Counted from the first letter of the stretch, positions 21,069 to 32,586 are shown. The stretch: DNA of 64,000 nucleotides from Oscarella lobularis (GCF_947507565.1 NC_089194.1:1674001-1738000), one strand, 5' to 3'. The notes: a model not told the origin generated them from the sequence alone. Numbers and translations are program-made.

Positions 21069-21441
21069 TGAAGAACTGTCACTGTTTTCCTTGCAGAAAA
21101 ACTCAGAACCACTATTCTAAAAACATACCGGTAAATGATGGTGATTATTGCTTAACACTAAGCCAGTGGAAGGAGGCACACAGGGCGCCCCCTAACCTAA
21201 ATCCTGGACTCGCCACTGTAAGCTACAGCTTACCCCATTGCTAAGAGAACTTTTTGAGCAATAGCAGAATCTTAAATTGTTGGACTCCAACTAAAAAAGC
21301 CAACGTAGCGAATCTGACGCGATAGCAGTAAAAAATTCTCACATCGTCGGTTTGGAAATTTGGACAATCGCCAAGAGCGTTGTGACGCGTCTCTTCCACA
21401 GCGTGACTCAGAGACTCTTCCGCCATGTTTGAGGCTACTAT
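21045..21441. repeat. array segment S, copy 3 (forms the chimeric end of TRAF-a copy 2)
   Basis: Same sequence as 7985-8350. One edge fuses with type-d coiled coil at about 21048, the other with the type-a MATH start at about 21441. Confidence 0.6.
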
Positions 21442-22788
21442 CTTCCATAGGAGAACGCCTCGCTGGTATTTGTTATCAATGAGATCGAGACGAACACCGT
21501 GTTCAGCGAGGCGGACGTCGTGCGACGCGATGACGCGATCATGCGCCGGATCTCTGTTCTGTTTCAATTCGGATATCTCTTGTGATTGGGTAGCGACGAT
21601 TTCCTCGAATTTGAGCATTTTTTCGGTGAACATTGTGAAGTGACGCGTCAGATTGTCGATCACGTGACGCGTCTCTTTTTGAAGATTGTCCATGCTCTGA
21701 TAACAAGCTTCGAGAATTTTCGCTTGAACGATCTTCTGATTGGCTTCCATATCGCCACAATGCTCCTCGACGTCATTGATTCTGACGCGAATTGATTCGA
21801 TGGCGGCGATCGTTTTTTCGTCGCCGGATGGGACTTTAAGTGAGGACAGCGTCATTGTCACTTCGTTCAGAGTTTTAGTTATGTGAGCCACGTGCTCTAT
21901 TAGGGAGTCCTTGTTATGTGCAGAGAGGGCTTTGCGTTGTAGCTAAAGGGAGAGGGAGAGAGTCGCTTAGGGATCTATCTATCTATCTATCTATCTATAG
22001 AGAGTGTACCTGTTGAGTGCATCCAGGCACCTCACAGGATATGTCTTTATCTGGGCATGATAGTTCTAAGTGCTGAGATAACTAAAGGAGGAAACGTGTC
22101 CTATTATTTCCTATGTGTACTGCTTATGTGATCCTTACCTTGTCTTCGGGAATTTCTTCTGAGCAAACGGGGCATTTAACCATAGTTAACTGTTTCTAAA
22201 TCCCTGACTTAATTTCTAATATGTATTATCCCATGTACGTACCTTTTCATCTTTATGAATAATACTTCTATACTGACACTCGTCTTTCATGTGACGCTGC
22301 AACCAAGGCAAAGAAAATTCGATTACAAGTCCAACACACTAGATAAGTGACTGACTTTGAGTAGAGCTTGCTTTCCCTGCCAGCTGCATCCCTCCTCTTT
22401 CCGATTGCAGTAGACCTCGAGCTCAGATATCTCCTTATCGGCAAATACGTCTCTCCAAACCTGTAAGCTCAATAACGACTTGTTTAGGTGACTCTGCTAT
22501 CGTGTACCTTCACCTCCCTCAGTTTCGCCCCGCGTTTTGGGCATTCCGGCTCTTCGTCCTTTCTAATCATACATCCGGCTCACGATCTTCGTGGAAGTTT
22601 ACTTTTACTTACTTTCGAATCGCCTTGTAACACGCTTCGCACAGTCGTTCGCCGCATGGAATCTGCACGGGCCGAACGAGAAGTAAAACGCACGAGCAGC
22701 ACCTCACCGACGACGGGAGAGGATCGCAAACAAAAATGCAGTCGCGAATGTCTTCGTCCGCATCCTGCAGTGCCACTTTCGACAACAT
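21241..22788 (-). CDS. TRAF-like gene, type a, copy 2, MATH domain replaced by foreign sequence
   Basis: Exon 1 starts at the ATG at 22786-22788 and encodes the first RING half (VRCCSCVLLLVRP, PCGERLCEACYK). Exons near 22490-22575, 22330-22470, 22240-22310 and 22130-22190 encode the second RING half and TRAF zinc fingers, as in copy 1 at 1-661. The 3' exon (21241 to about 21940) encodes a coiled coil (MAHITKTLNEV, KILEACYQSMDNLQKE) and the first MATH strand (RGVLLWKI), then switches at 21441 to segment S and ends after about 60 unrelated residues (KKFS). If expressed, it would be a RING ligase with an oligomerising coiled coil but no receptor-binding MATH domain. Confidence 0.7.
21973..21997. 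repeat. (ATCT)n microsatellite
   Basis: About six ATCT units in an intron of TRAF-a copy 2. Confidence 0.85.
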
Positions 22789-23054
22789 TCTGCGGCAGAG
22801 AACCAAGTTATGCAACCAACGAACACCTTCGTCCTCTTCAGCAGGTCCCGGATGTGAGTAGATTCAGAGCTTTTCTGAAGGGCAGTCCGGCCGCCGCGTT
22901 TTTTGAAAGTAATTAGGGACCCGTAATTAGATTATAATAGAGAGCACGCGCATTTCGTCTGATAATCGATTTCCAGCATGTGTGAGACAAAATCCCCTAA
23001 TTATCAATGCTAGGTGCTTGGCGGCTGCAGTTGGCGCCCTGCCAGCACGCCTTT

Positions 23055-23470
23055 AGAGATCCTCGTGGGCCCTTTTTTACCTTAGAAAAGACTTTTCTGA
23101 AGAAAAGTGATCCTAGAGGCAGAAATATTCAACTATTGCCCCTTTCTCTCCACTTTGGCATTTGATCGCTTACCTTAGGAGTCACTTCACCTAAGCAGAA
23201 ATTTCGTCGAAATTGTTGTCGAATTGCATTGGAGAAATCGCAGGGAAACCGCGACGGTGACCGTGGCAAAAGATCGAACTAAAACCCAATTATTACCACA
23301 GAGAAAAACGGCTGTACCGATTTACGTGCCTGAGCAGTGAAATCTGACTCTCTTGGCAAGCCGAGAACGCACCAAGGAGATGGAAGAGGATCGTTGTCGG
23401 AGCAAAGCATTATCACGCGGCTGCATCAAAGAGAAATGCTTCAAGCGCTGTGGTATATGCATATATTATA
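23055..23470. repeat. array spacer repeat P, partial copy 5
   Basis: Shares the run from CTCGTGG through TTTGATCGCTTACCTTAGG to the AGCAAAGCATT region with copy 1, then diverges. Flanking bases 22789-23054 and 23471-23586 show no gene. Confidence 0.5.
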
Positions 23471-23496
23471 CCAACCTAACCTCACGATGAACTCTT

Positions 23497-23570
23497 GACT
23501 CCAGACGGTCACTCAGCATATCCTTACCTCACGATTTGAACTCTTGACCCCAGACGGTCACTCAAAATTC
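23497..23570. repeat. direct repeat with GACGGTCACTC at a truncation junction
   Basis: Two copies of a roughly 40-bp unit (CCTCACGAT, GAACTCTTGAC, CCAGACGGTCACTCA) lie immediately beside the point where ZYG11-like copy 3 is cut off. Confidence 0.6.
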
Positions 23571-23586
23571 ATACGTCATCATTGCG

Positions 23587-23746
23587 AGCATCCGTGTCTC
23601 GAATCGGCGAGGACGATTTCGGCTATCGTCGGCAGTGAAGCCGCTCGCTCATTCGGACTGTCGAGAAAATCGACTGATGAAGGCGAACTTCTGCAGAGGT
23701 ACGAGAGACACAAGTCGGATAGAGAGAGAAGATGGCGAGAGTCCAT
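23587..23746 (-). pseudogene. ZYG11-like copy 3, 5' fragment only
   Basis: The start (ATG at 23744-23746, MDSRHLLSLSDLCLSYLCR) and about 53 codons match copy 2 up to RHGC; homology then stops at about 23587 and a stop follows. The remaining coding sequence (about 2.3 kb) is missing from unit C. Confidence 0.85.
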
Positions 23747-24006
23747 TTTGACACGCGTGACCAAGACTTTTCATCGATCCCGGATACACCTTTTCGCGGG
23801 CTTCCGATCCCTTTACGCAGCATGACCTACCTAGGCAAAAATTCCACCAAATCTTTCTTTTTGTAGTCGTGACACTTTTCTTTCTAAACGACTAATAATG
23901 ACAGCTGCATTCGTGAACAGAACGCGCCAAGGAGACTATGGGAAAAAACATTGTATTAACCCCACCAAAAAAATGTACCTAACGTTTATCACTGAATCAT
24001 CAGTTA
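23747..24006. other. spacer upstream of the ZYG11-like fragment
   Basis: Diverged copy of 15122-15372. No feature recognised. Confidence 0.4.
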
Positions 24007-24120
24007 TTATATAAACACAACCTCCATTTGTAACCTTAAAGAATGTCACTCATATAAACACAACCTTCCTTTGTACCTCAAAGAGTGTCACTCATATAAA
24101 CACACAACCTTTCTTTGTAC
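24007..24120. repeat. about 45-bp tandem repeat 3' of TRAF-b copy 3
   Basis: Same block as 4956-5070, abutting the stop of TRAF-b copy 3. Confidence 0.6.
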
Positions 24121-25535
24121 CTACTGGAGTTCATCAGGTCGCTCAATACCCGACAAGTCGACTTGAACTTTCACAAACATGCAATCGTCCTTGATAAACG
24201 TCCCACTGTCGAGCTTTGCCAGGGGCAAAAAACGCGGGTACCCGCTTGAAATATTCATCTCCTCATATGGTTGCTGCAACGACAACGGCGACGCAAGATC
24301 GGGACAAAACGCGTCGGAAACGTGATTTCGCTGGGGCCCCTGATCAATCAAAACAAACGTAACCTCCTGGCGAAAGGGCCACGAGAGAAGCGAATCGAAT
24401 TCGCCCCTTATCACGACAAAAAAACAAGGACAAGTGCGTGCCCTTGCCCCCACCCTCGCCATGTAAAGAGAGACGCGCGCACATCTTGTAGCCGCACGGG
24501 GACGTGTAGAAGGGCTGGGAATAGACAGTAGGGACTTCGTCCGATGCCGCTTCGAGTTGTCGTCGTCTGACGTCGGTGATTTTCCAGAGCAGAACGCCTT
24601 GCATGAGATGCTTTTCAGAGAGATGAGCGTCGTGTTGGGCTAGGCGAACGTCGTGTTGAGCTAGGCGGACGTCGTACGAAGCGATGACCGCCTCTCTGCT
24701 CTGGATTTCTTCGGTGAGCAATGCAAAGCGACGCCAGATATTGCTGCTGCTCGTGTAACGAGCCAAATTTTCTGCCTCGGCGATTCTCTGATTCAATTGG
24801 ATGCTTTGACGTTTCTCAACGCAATCGATTTGGATGCGAAGAGATTCGATAGCGGCGGTTGCTTTATCACTGTCGTTTGGGAGTTGGAGTGAAGATAGAG
24901 TCTTCATCGTTTCGTTGATGGCCTTTGTGATGTGAGCTATGTGTTCCACTACGGAATCTCGGTTATGTGCGGAGAGGGCTTTGCGTTTTAGCTAGAAGGA
25001 GAGAGAATCGCTTAGGGATCTATAGAGAGGTGTCTGTGTACCTGTCGAGCGCATCCAGGTACCTCACAGCATACGTCTTTTTCTGGACATGACAGCTTCA
25101 AGTGCTCAGACAACTAAAGCAGAAAAAAGTGTCTGAGGAATATGTGTAATGATATCCATTTGAGTAGTGTCAGAGCCCCATATGTGAGTAGTGTGAGCGC
25201 TCCTCTTACCTTGCCTCGGGAAACGTCCTGCGAGCAGACACGACATCTAATCAGCGCAATCATAAAATGTCTATACTGACACTCGTCTTTCATGTGACGC
25301 TGTGACAAAGGCAAACATTTCGACTGCATATTCAATTAGTTAGCTAACTGACTTCGAGTAGAGCTTTTTTTCCCAGCCACCTGCACCCCTCCTCTTTCCA
25401 ACTGCAGTAGACTTGGGGCTCCAAATCGCCAAAAACGTCTCTCCATTCCTGTAAGTCAGAAATGACGACTCTTTCTACGCTGAAACATACCTTCTGATCA
25501 GGGATCTCGAGCGCTCGGCCTTTGGAATCCGACAT
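24121..25535 (-). pseudogene. RING-less TRAF-like gene, type b, copy 3, frameshifted MATH
   Basis: Exon 1 starts at the ATG at 25533-25535 (MSDSKGRALEIPDQK), followed by the same zinc-finger exons and a last exon at 24121-24991 as in copy 2. In the MATH domain near 24415-24422 an A run is one base longer than in copies 1 and 2, shifting the frame inside LSLFFVVIRGEF. The hairpin insertions of copy 1 are absent here. The break may be true decay or a homopolymer error. Otherwise collinear and close to copies 1 and 2. Confidence 0.7.
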
Positions 25536-25673
25536 TCTGGGGCCCCTGTTCTGGGGAAAAGACGTGCTCTACGGTCCCGGATAAACGCATACAAGACAAA
25601 GAAAACTCTCTTCTCTGGAGATTACGACTAAAACAATAACTTTAAAATACCAAAGAAATTTCTCTATAAAAAA

Positions 25674-27939
25674 TCATCTTTTGTCTGGACGAGTGACGTC
25701 ACTTGTGTCCACAACTACTTTGATAAATAACGTATCATCTCTAATATAATCTCCACCGTCTAATGTTGATAAGGGAACAAATAGAGGACATCCACTCGCA
25801 ATATTCATTTCATTGCGCGGCTTTTTGAATGACGACGACGTGGGATCGGGTCTAAACGTGTCCGACACGTGTCTACCATAGGTTTGATCCATGAGGACGA
25901 GAGTCACTTTCTGTTGAAAGGGCCAAGGCAAAAGGGCATCATACTCCCCCCTCATCACCACAAAAAACAGCGAGAGATGAGTCCCTTTTCCCATCCCGTC
26001 CCCATTCAGATACAACCTCGCACAAAGCTTATATCCGCAGCCAGACGTGTAAAACGGCTGCGAATAAATCGAAGGCGTTTTCCCACTTACAGCCTCACGC
26101 CTACGTCTCCTAATTTCGGTGATCTTCCACAGAAGAACTCCCTCGGTATTCTTACAATCCAGCATATCAATACGAAGCCCGTGCTCTGCTAATTTGATAT
26201 CGTGAGAAGCGAGGATTCGATCCTGTTGTGAGAACTGTTGTTCGATGAGTGGGCTCAAAGACGATCCCGTTCCCATGCCGCTTGTGCTGAGCGAAGGGGC
26301 GTTAGTTCTTAGCGAATTATTTTCGTCTTCTAGTGATCGTATCCGCGCCGCTTGGGTCGTTATTGTCTCCTCCATTTTGAGCATCTTTTCCGTCATGATT
26401 CGAAGATGACTTTCCACGTTGTCGAACTTGGCGCGATAGTCTCTCTGCGCGTTGTCGACGGATTGATAGCAGGCTTCGAGGATTTTTGTTTGGACGAGTC
26501 TTTGATGGGCTTGCATGTCTGTGGCCTGAGTTTCGAGGTTGGCTATTCTTTCCGTTAACGCCTCCACTGCTTTCGTATTGCTCTGCTGGAGGATGCGGAA
26601 ATCTCGACGACTTTCACTGACACTTTCGCGAAGACGATCCAGATCCTGGCTGGCGGCGTGGACACCTTCACTTGCAGCGACTAGATGGGGTGTGGTTTCC
26701 AGCTTCGTTTTCTAAAAAGAGCTCCGTGAATCAAGGGAACGAAAGAGGGTGGGGAAAAGAGGCGGAGAGGGAGGGGCAGGTAGAAGCTGCCCCTAATATT
26801 CGCCATTCACACTATTGTATTCGCTCTCCTCTCGCTCGTGGCAATCCTACTGCAACTAAAGACTACGTACGCACCTCAGCACGTCTCTCCTCGCGCGCTT
26901 GGGCGTTGCAATTAGACTCCAACTGCACAGGTAGGTTAGATTCATGGAGAGTTCAAAGTCTGGGTACAGTAGTCCTCTTACATGTTCCTGCTGCATTTCT
27001 GCGCGTATTGAAAGGCCGTCGACTGCTTTCTCCAAGCCAACAGAATGGCACTTCTAAAATGATACATTCGCTTTTACATACAGGGCGGGTTCAGTTTCTT
27101 GTTGCGTTGGAAATATCAAACTTGTGACATAGATCATGCAATCTATGATGCAATATATCGTGAGATCATTAATAAAAAAATTGATGATGCACTCTAAAGA
27201 GCACATCATAGCTCAACAACACGTGATCTCGTGATCTCTCGTGATCTCATTCTGATGACCAATAACAATGTGAGCGCGTGGTAACAGTGGTTTTTGAAGC
27301 CATCTGTTTGTGCATACATACCTCTACGTCTCTGGTATTCGAGGAAAGATTACGCAGTTCTTTCGCACGATTTTTCCCGGAAATTTGGACCTTGCCTTCT
27401 CGTCCCCACAGACAATTCGACAGATGGCCCTTTCAGAGAAAAATTGCTATAATTGGGGACTTCTCAATCACTTCCTTACCTGGAATAGAGCCAGCTGACC
27501 TCTCCACTCGCAGCCATCCTTTTTCCTGTCACAAAAAATTTCAAGTTCTGCCAGCTCTTTTTCAGCGAACACATCGCGCCACAGCTAAAAAAAGAATCAA
27601 AATAGTCGACCGTTGATCACGATTTTAGAGCACCTTCCCATCCTTTAGATCTATTCGGCATTTGGAACACTTAGGATCTTCCTCCTCTCTACATAATCAA
27701 GAACAGGAACTGAGAGTGGATATCCTTACGCGCGGGGGTTCGTTTCCTTACGTTCTGATCTTCTTGTAGCAGTCTTCGCACATTCGGTCGCCGCATTCCG
27801 CTTGAAGTGGCCGAATCAGGAGTAGCTTGCAGAAGACGCAGAAAACTGAGACTGGCGGAGGCGTCTCGACGAATGCGTAGTCGTCGTGACGTCTTTCTTC
27901 GCTTCGCTCGATAGCACGGACAACCTCTTTCGACGCCAT
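25674..27939 (-). CDS. TRAF-like adaptor, type d, complete (RING, zinc finger, coiled coil, MATH)
   Basis: Exon 1 (27748-27939) starts MASKEVVRAIERSEE and has the first RING half (VFCVFCKLLL, ECGDRMCEDCYKK). Exon 2 near 27620-27690 gives the second half (DPKCSKCRIDLKDGK). Exon 3 near 27480-27585 is a zinc finger (WRDVFAEKEL, CDRKKDGCEWRG) completed by GHLSNC in the next exon (27330-27430). Small exons near 26985-27065 (KCHSVGLEKAVDG) and 26878-26925 (LESNCNAQAREERRAE) lead to the last exon (25674 to about 26714): coiled coil, linker and MATH ending TRPDKR. All junctions have GT/AG and stay in frame. It is the only type-d copy with all 5' exons, so it is the likely parent of the truncated copies. 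Role: receptor-proximal E3 adaptor, by family. Confidence 0.8.
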
Positions 27940-28926
27940 TTGAAGTTAGAATGAAGAGACTACGCAGCAAAGCCTTCTCAGCATACTGTGGTCATAATGC
28001 ATGGTCACCGAATGACGCACGCAATATTTAGACTTTGCCTTTTGCGTGCTTCGTTGCTTTAGCACCCGGATATCTATTACCTGGGTGTACATGATATGTA
28101 CCTTTGAAATTTCAATGCTTGAACTCGATCGCGTTTAGGACGTTAGATGAGCGCGTCGCGACGATTCAAATTTGAAGTTGTAGACTACTTGCGCACGCGC
28201 ATGATTTTGGGCAATCACGTGCTACGTCCGTTGCACCGGAGATACAGAACAGAGAATGCACAGACTGAATAAAACCTAGACTGAAACCTAAAAACAGAGT
28301 GAGATAATTAATTAAGCAACAATGACATATTTGAGAGTAATGCGCCAGCCCCAGCCAAATGAACTTTTCCGGAGACGACGACAACACGGCGACTCGGAGC
28401 GGAGCTGTGAGTCCCTTACGTCACCTGGCTATAAATCAGAAGAGATTACAACAATCACGTCACGGAGTACTGAACGTAGTACCAGAGACGTAGCTGCACT
28501 GCATGTGAAGAGGAGGAACCAGAAGCGGTTCATCACGTGAAGGGGAAATCCCAATCTAGGCAAACAACGACGTTATTGACACGATCAATTTCAAAACATT
28601 AATCAGCTTGGTGCTATACGCGTACCAAATTTGGAAAAACATTCACATAGCAAATACAAACACGGATGCGCCATTGACGCCGACAAAGGCTCTCGCAGGA
28701 GGTTTTGTAAATCTCCAAAGCCGCGTTTCTATTAGAATTACGAGTTCCGACAGTCTGAAGAAAGAGGTGATTGCTTTCACTCGTGTAATTGGCTCCGTTG
28801 CTCCATCCGGTGCCATGCAGTGAGCTGGGCCCTGTGGGCAGGGTGGTGCCGGGCAGGGTGGGCCCTGCTCTTCTTGCGGAGGCAGAACGCCGCTCGCTTC
28901 CGTCTTTCCGCTAGACGGCACGGCGT
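27940..28926. other. intergenic, TRAF-d promoter side and TRAF 3' flank
   Basis: No gene is recognised. A plus-strand frame at 28322-28540 has no family features. A GC-rich patch with GGGCCC and GGGCAGGGTGG repeats occupies 28826-28870. Confidence 0.5.
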
Positions 28927-30989
28927 TTATCTTTTGCTGTCTGGGCGAACAACATCACTTGTATCGACGACCACTTTAACAAACATCGTATCGTCCTTTA
29001 TATAACATCCACTGTCCAAAGTAGCTAAAGAAACAAATAGCGGACATCCACTAGCAATGTTCATTTCATTTCGCGGTTTCTTGAACGACGACGACGTGGG
29101 ATCGGGTCGAAACGTGTCTGACACGTGCCGCCCATACTGTTGATCCATGAGGACGAGGGTGACCTTTTGTTGAAAGGGCCAAGGCAAAAGAGCATCGTAC
29201 TCGCCTCTCATCACCACAAAGAAGAGTGAGAGATGAGTCCCCTTTCCCATGCCATCCCCATTCAGATACAATCTAGCACAAAGCTTATAGCCACCCCCAG
29301 AAGTATAAAACGGTTGAGAATATATCGAAGGAGTCTTTCCACTGACAGCCTCGCGACGACGCCGCCTCACGTCAGTAATTTTCCATAAGAGAACTCCTTC
29401 AGTATTTTTACAGTCAAGCATGTCGATACGAAGACCGTGCTCTGCTAGTTGAATGTCGTGAGTAGCCAGGATTCGATCTTGTTGCGAGAACTGCTGCTCT
29501 ATAAGTGGAGTCAAGCCAGATCCCCCCAGTCCTATTCCACTAGTAGATGGAAGACCGTTACGTTTCAGTGAACTATTCTCGTCTTCTAACGAACGTATAC
29601 GCGAAGCCTGACTAGTTATTGTCTCCTCCATCTTCAGCATCTTTTCGGTCATCATACGTAGATGATTTTCGATGTTACCAAACTTGGCCGTGTAGTCTTT
29701 TTGAGCGTTATCTACAGACTGGTAGCACGCTTCGAGGAGTTTCGTTTGTACGACTTTTTGATGGGCTTGGATATCAGTTGCTTGCGTTTCGAGGCTTGAT
29801 ATTCTTTCGGTTAGCATTTCGATTCCTTTGGTGTTGCTCTGTTGGAGAGTGCGGAAATCGTGACGCGTTTCAGTAAGAGTTCCCTGAAGGCGTGACACTT
29901 CTCGTTTTAGTGTTTCGTGTCCCTTACTCGCAGCTATTAGATGAGTCGTCAGACTTTCCGGATTTCCCTAAAGGTCCGCCATAAAATTGAACATTGAATC
30001 ATAATTCTTTCCGTACTTTGTCATCACGCTTTTCCTTGCAGACTTCCAAATGAGATTCCAGCTAAAAGAAAACGAAAGTGCCTTAGTCAAAAAGATAAGG
30101 ACGTTTATTTCAACATAGCGCGATACCCTTTTACTTTCTAAACGACAACACTGCATAATCTAATAAACAACCAACCCTTTTGCGTGGAATTTCTGAGCAG
30201 CAGTTCGGACATTCAATGAGGGTCTCTAAGCACGCCTCTACGTGATTCTAAATATTACAAAAAACTGGTGAATAGTGACAAGATTATTTAATTAAACTGA
30301 CGTCAAATTTTGAAGATTGGTGTTCTTCACCACAGTGAGGACATGTGCGTAATTGAAAAAGACATTCTTTAGCGTGAGTCTCTTGCGTCGCGTTGGTAAC
30401 GATCACACTGCAGCCGGGATTCGCGCAAGGCCATCTTTTGTATTGACATGCAGAGGCGTGGTCCTTTAAATAATTAGATTACGCAAAATCGAAGACGATT
30501 TGATTTATAGACCACCACCTCTGCTGATAACTTTGGACCCCTCCAGTCGCACCCCAGCGACTTGTTCAAACAGTAGACTTCGAGTTGGTCGATTTCTTTC
30601 ACGGCAAACGCGTCCCTCCAACACTAAAGACAATTTAAGAGTTTGGGGGAAGCGGATCTCCCCACAAACCTGTTTAGGCGTAATTGGATTAGTGCAAACT
30701 GGACACGTTGGTTCGGGTCGCCTGAGAGACAAAAGATAAGGTGGGGGACTCGTGGGGACTTCCAAACGGCGCAGTTGACTCACTTCAACAGTTCTTTATA
30801 ACATTCTTCGCAACTGCGCTCTCCGCACGAAGTTTGAATAGGGTTGTGTAATACTCCTCCGCAGACGCAACAGCGAACGGAGTGCGGAGGATCAAAAACG
30901 TACTCGTACGCCGTCGCCGCCGCGCGACAATCCTTCTCAACCGCGCCAGCAATACCTCCGAATTTTCCATCGTTCAATACAAATGTCAT
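28927..30989 (-). CDS. TRAF-like adaptor, complete (RING, two or more zinc fingers, coiled coil, MATH)
   Basis: Exon 1 (30780-30989, MTFVLNDGKFGG) has the first RING half (VRCCVCGGVL, TSCGERSCEECYK); the next exon (about 30675-30730) has TCPVCTNPITPKQ. Zinc-finger exons follow: 30510-30615 (CWRDAFAVKEIDQLEVYC, LGCDWRG), 30300-30465 (ACQYKRWPCANPGC, RTCPHCGEEH), 30180-30240 (NHVEACLETLIECPNCC) and 30005-30060 (LESHLEVCKEK). The last exon (28927 to about 29967) has a coiled coil and a MATH domain ending VVRPDSKR. This is the canonical TRAF2/3/5-like layout. MATH is about as similar to types c/d as they are to each other, so it is an older neighbour of the same family outside the recent duplication. 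A likely scaffold ligase in TNF/TLR-type signalling. Confidence 0.88.
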
Positions 30990-31114
30990 AGTAATAGTAA
31001 TTGAAAATTGAAGAAAAAGTCATGCACTCGCTCTGCACGCGCGTAGAATAAAAAAACGTGGCAGATTGCCAAGGATTCTGCCCGTCTGGCAGAGCCCCGG
31101 CTACTTATATGATA

Positions 31115-31145
31115 TAGCAGGGTGGGGGAAGGTCCCGCCCTGCTA
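31115..31145. repeat. short hairpin with TAGC ends
   Basis: TAGCAGGGTGGG and CCCGCCCTGCTA form 12-bp arms with one mismatch around a 7-nt loop, between two TRAF genes. No clear 9-bp direct repeat flanks it, so membership in the TAGCC hairpin family is uncertain. Confidence 0.5.
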
Positions 31146-31200
31146 CATTATGTATTAATGATTAAGGGGACTATTAAGGTTCGGGAGCTTATCAATGAGG

Positions 31201-32586
31201 TCAACTTTTCCCCAGGGATTCTCTGCCGACGACTTCTAATTCGTCTAGGCGTTGGAGTGCAGATTGAGATCGGGACTCCAAGCCCTTGAGTTGGGCGATG
31301 TTCTTGTCTCGAACTTCTCTCACTGTTTTGAAAACTTTTTCGTACTCTTCGCGAGCATTTGCATTCAGCTCGTCGAAAGCATCTCTAATGCTGTTGACTC
31401 TGCTGCTAAGATGACTAACTTCGTAGCTATCAGACACGACTTCATTTGACATCTCCTCGTCATAGTCAGCTTGATGACTTGACAAAACTTCCATCGTTGG
31501 AGGACCTGTGCCAGTCGTTGAGATCTACAAAATGATTTCAGACCTAATAGCAATACAACATTATTGCCGTACGTCAGCAGAAACAGTCCTTTCACCGTCT
31601 ACAAAACGGCTAGCGAGACAATCTCTAAGATGAAGCTAAAAATCAAGCAATGAAAAAACGTCATAAATAATCATAATAATTAATTGGACCTTGAGCTCCA
31701 TCTGCTTTATCTCTGCGCCACAACCTCTACAGGTGACCTTGCTGACAGGACAGCTGTGGCTGTGGCGAGAAGCCAGTACTTTGAGCATAATTGAACAACA
31801 GCCATCATGACAGTACCACTGATCATGTAGACTCTCCAAATGTTTCTACACAGAAGAACCTGCAGTTCAGATTACGCGCGTGGGGAAAGAACACTGTACT
31901 AACATTTATGTCTGTCCTATAGCCCACCCACTCGCACGTCTCCTCTGCGCATTTGAATTCGTATTTCAGAAGTTGTTTCCTGGCATAGGCATCTGGGTGA
32001 CACTAAGGAATCATTTTTCGTTGATTTTCCGTGTTTTGAGGTCAGTGGGAGGGCGCTGCACTTACATCCTTCCACGAGCATTTGTCGTGGTTCTCACATG
32101 AACAAGATTTTTCCCCAGACCTTAGGAAACAACGGTAAAATACCCAGATCTAATATCCTTCCTCTCCCCCTTGACCTTATGACATTACACGGTGCACTTT
32201 CATTATTGCGAAAGAAGTTACGCGTATATAAGGGTCTGGGAATTGATCCAACTACCAATTCGCAACCCACCCCGCCCGCGCATTTGTACAATCAGATGTC
32301 TGCAGGGGAGAGTTGAGAAGGCGGAGAGAGGGAGGGAGGGAAGGAGGCTAGATAGCGGTGCTAGAGGGGGACCCCAGCTTCGATCGTTACCCACTTACAG
32401 AAAACACAGCTCGTAACAAGAGAGACAAAGCCGTTTTCCGCAACTCGATTGGATAGGATAGTCGAGGATCCGTTGGCAGTCGGAGCAGCGATAACCCGAT
32501 GGGATTTCGTCAGAAGCGACGAAAACGTAACTAGTTTCTCTGTCGTCCGACTCGCGAGACGGAGACGCGGCGACGGCGACAGCCAT
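31201..32586 (-). CDS. TRAF-like protein without MATH domain (RING, zinc fingers, coiled coil)
   Basis: Exon 1 (about 32395-32586, MAVAVAASPSRESDD) has the first RING half (YRCSDCQRIL, SSCGKRLCLSCYE). Later exons give CSCENHDKCSWKD (near 32060-32110), KYEFKCAEETCEWVGY (31920-32020), a zinc finger DQWYCHDGCC with CPVSKVTCRGCGAEI (31695-31850) and a short LHLRDCLASRF exon (31575-31635). The last exon (31201 to about 31530) is a coiled coil (REEYEKVFKTVREVRDKN, KGLESRSQSALQRLDE) ending in a stop at 31201. The next gene starts only about 200 bp away, leaving no space for a MATH domain. It may be truncated or a genuine RING/zinc-finger/coiled-coil regulator. Confidence 0.7.

Noticed and set aside
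21973-21997. Regular repeats considered as a CRISPR-like array
   Set aside because: It is a simple ATCT microsatellite in a eukaryotic intron.
26672-27127. Plus-strand open frame of 151 codons
   Set aside because: It lies antisense over TRAF-d exons and introns, and its translation shows no domain or composition expected of a real protein.
28322-28540. Plus-strand frame upstream of TRAF-d
   Set aside because: No homology recognised, no splice partners, and it sits in a likely promoter region.
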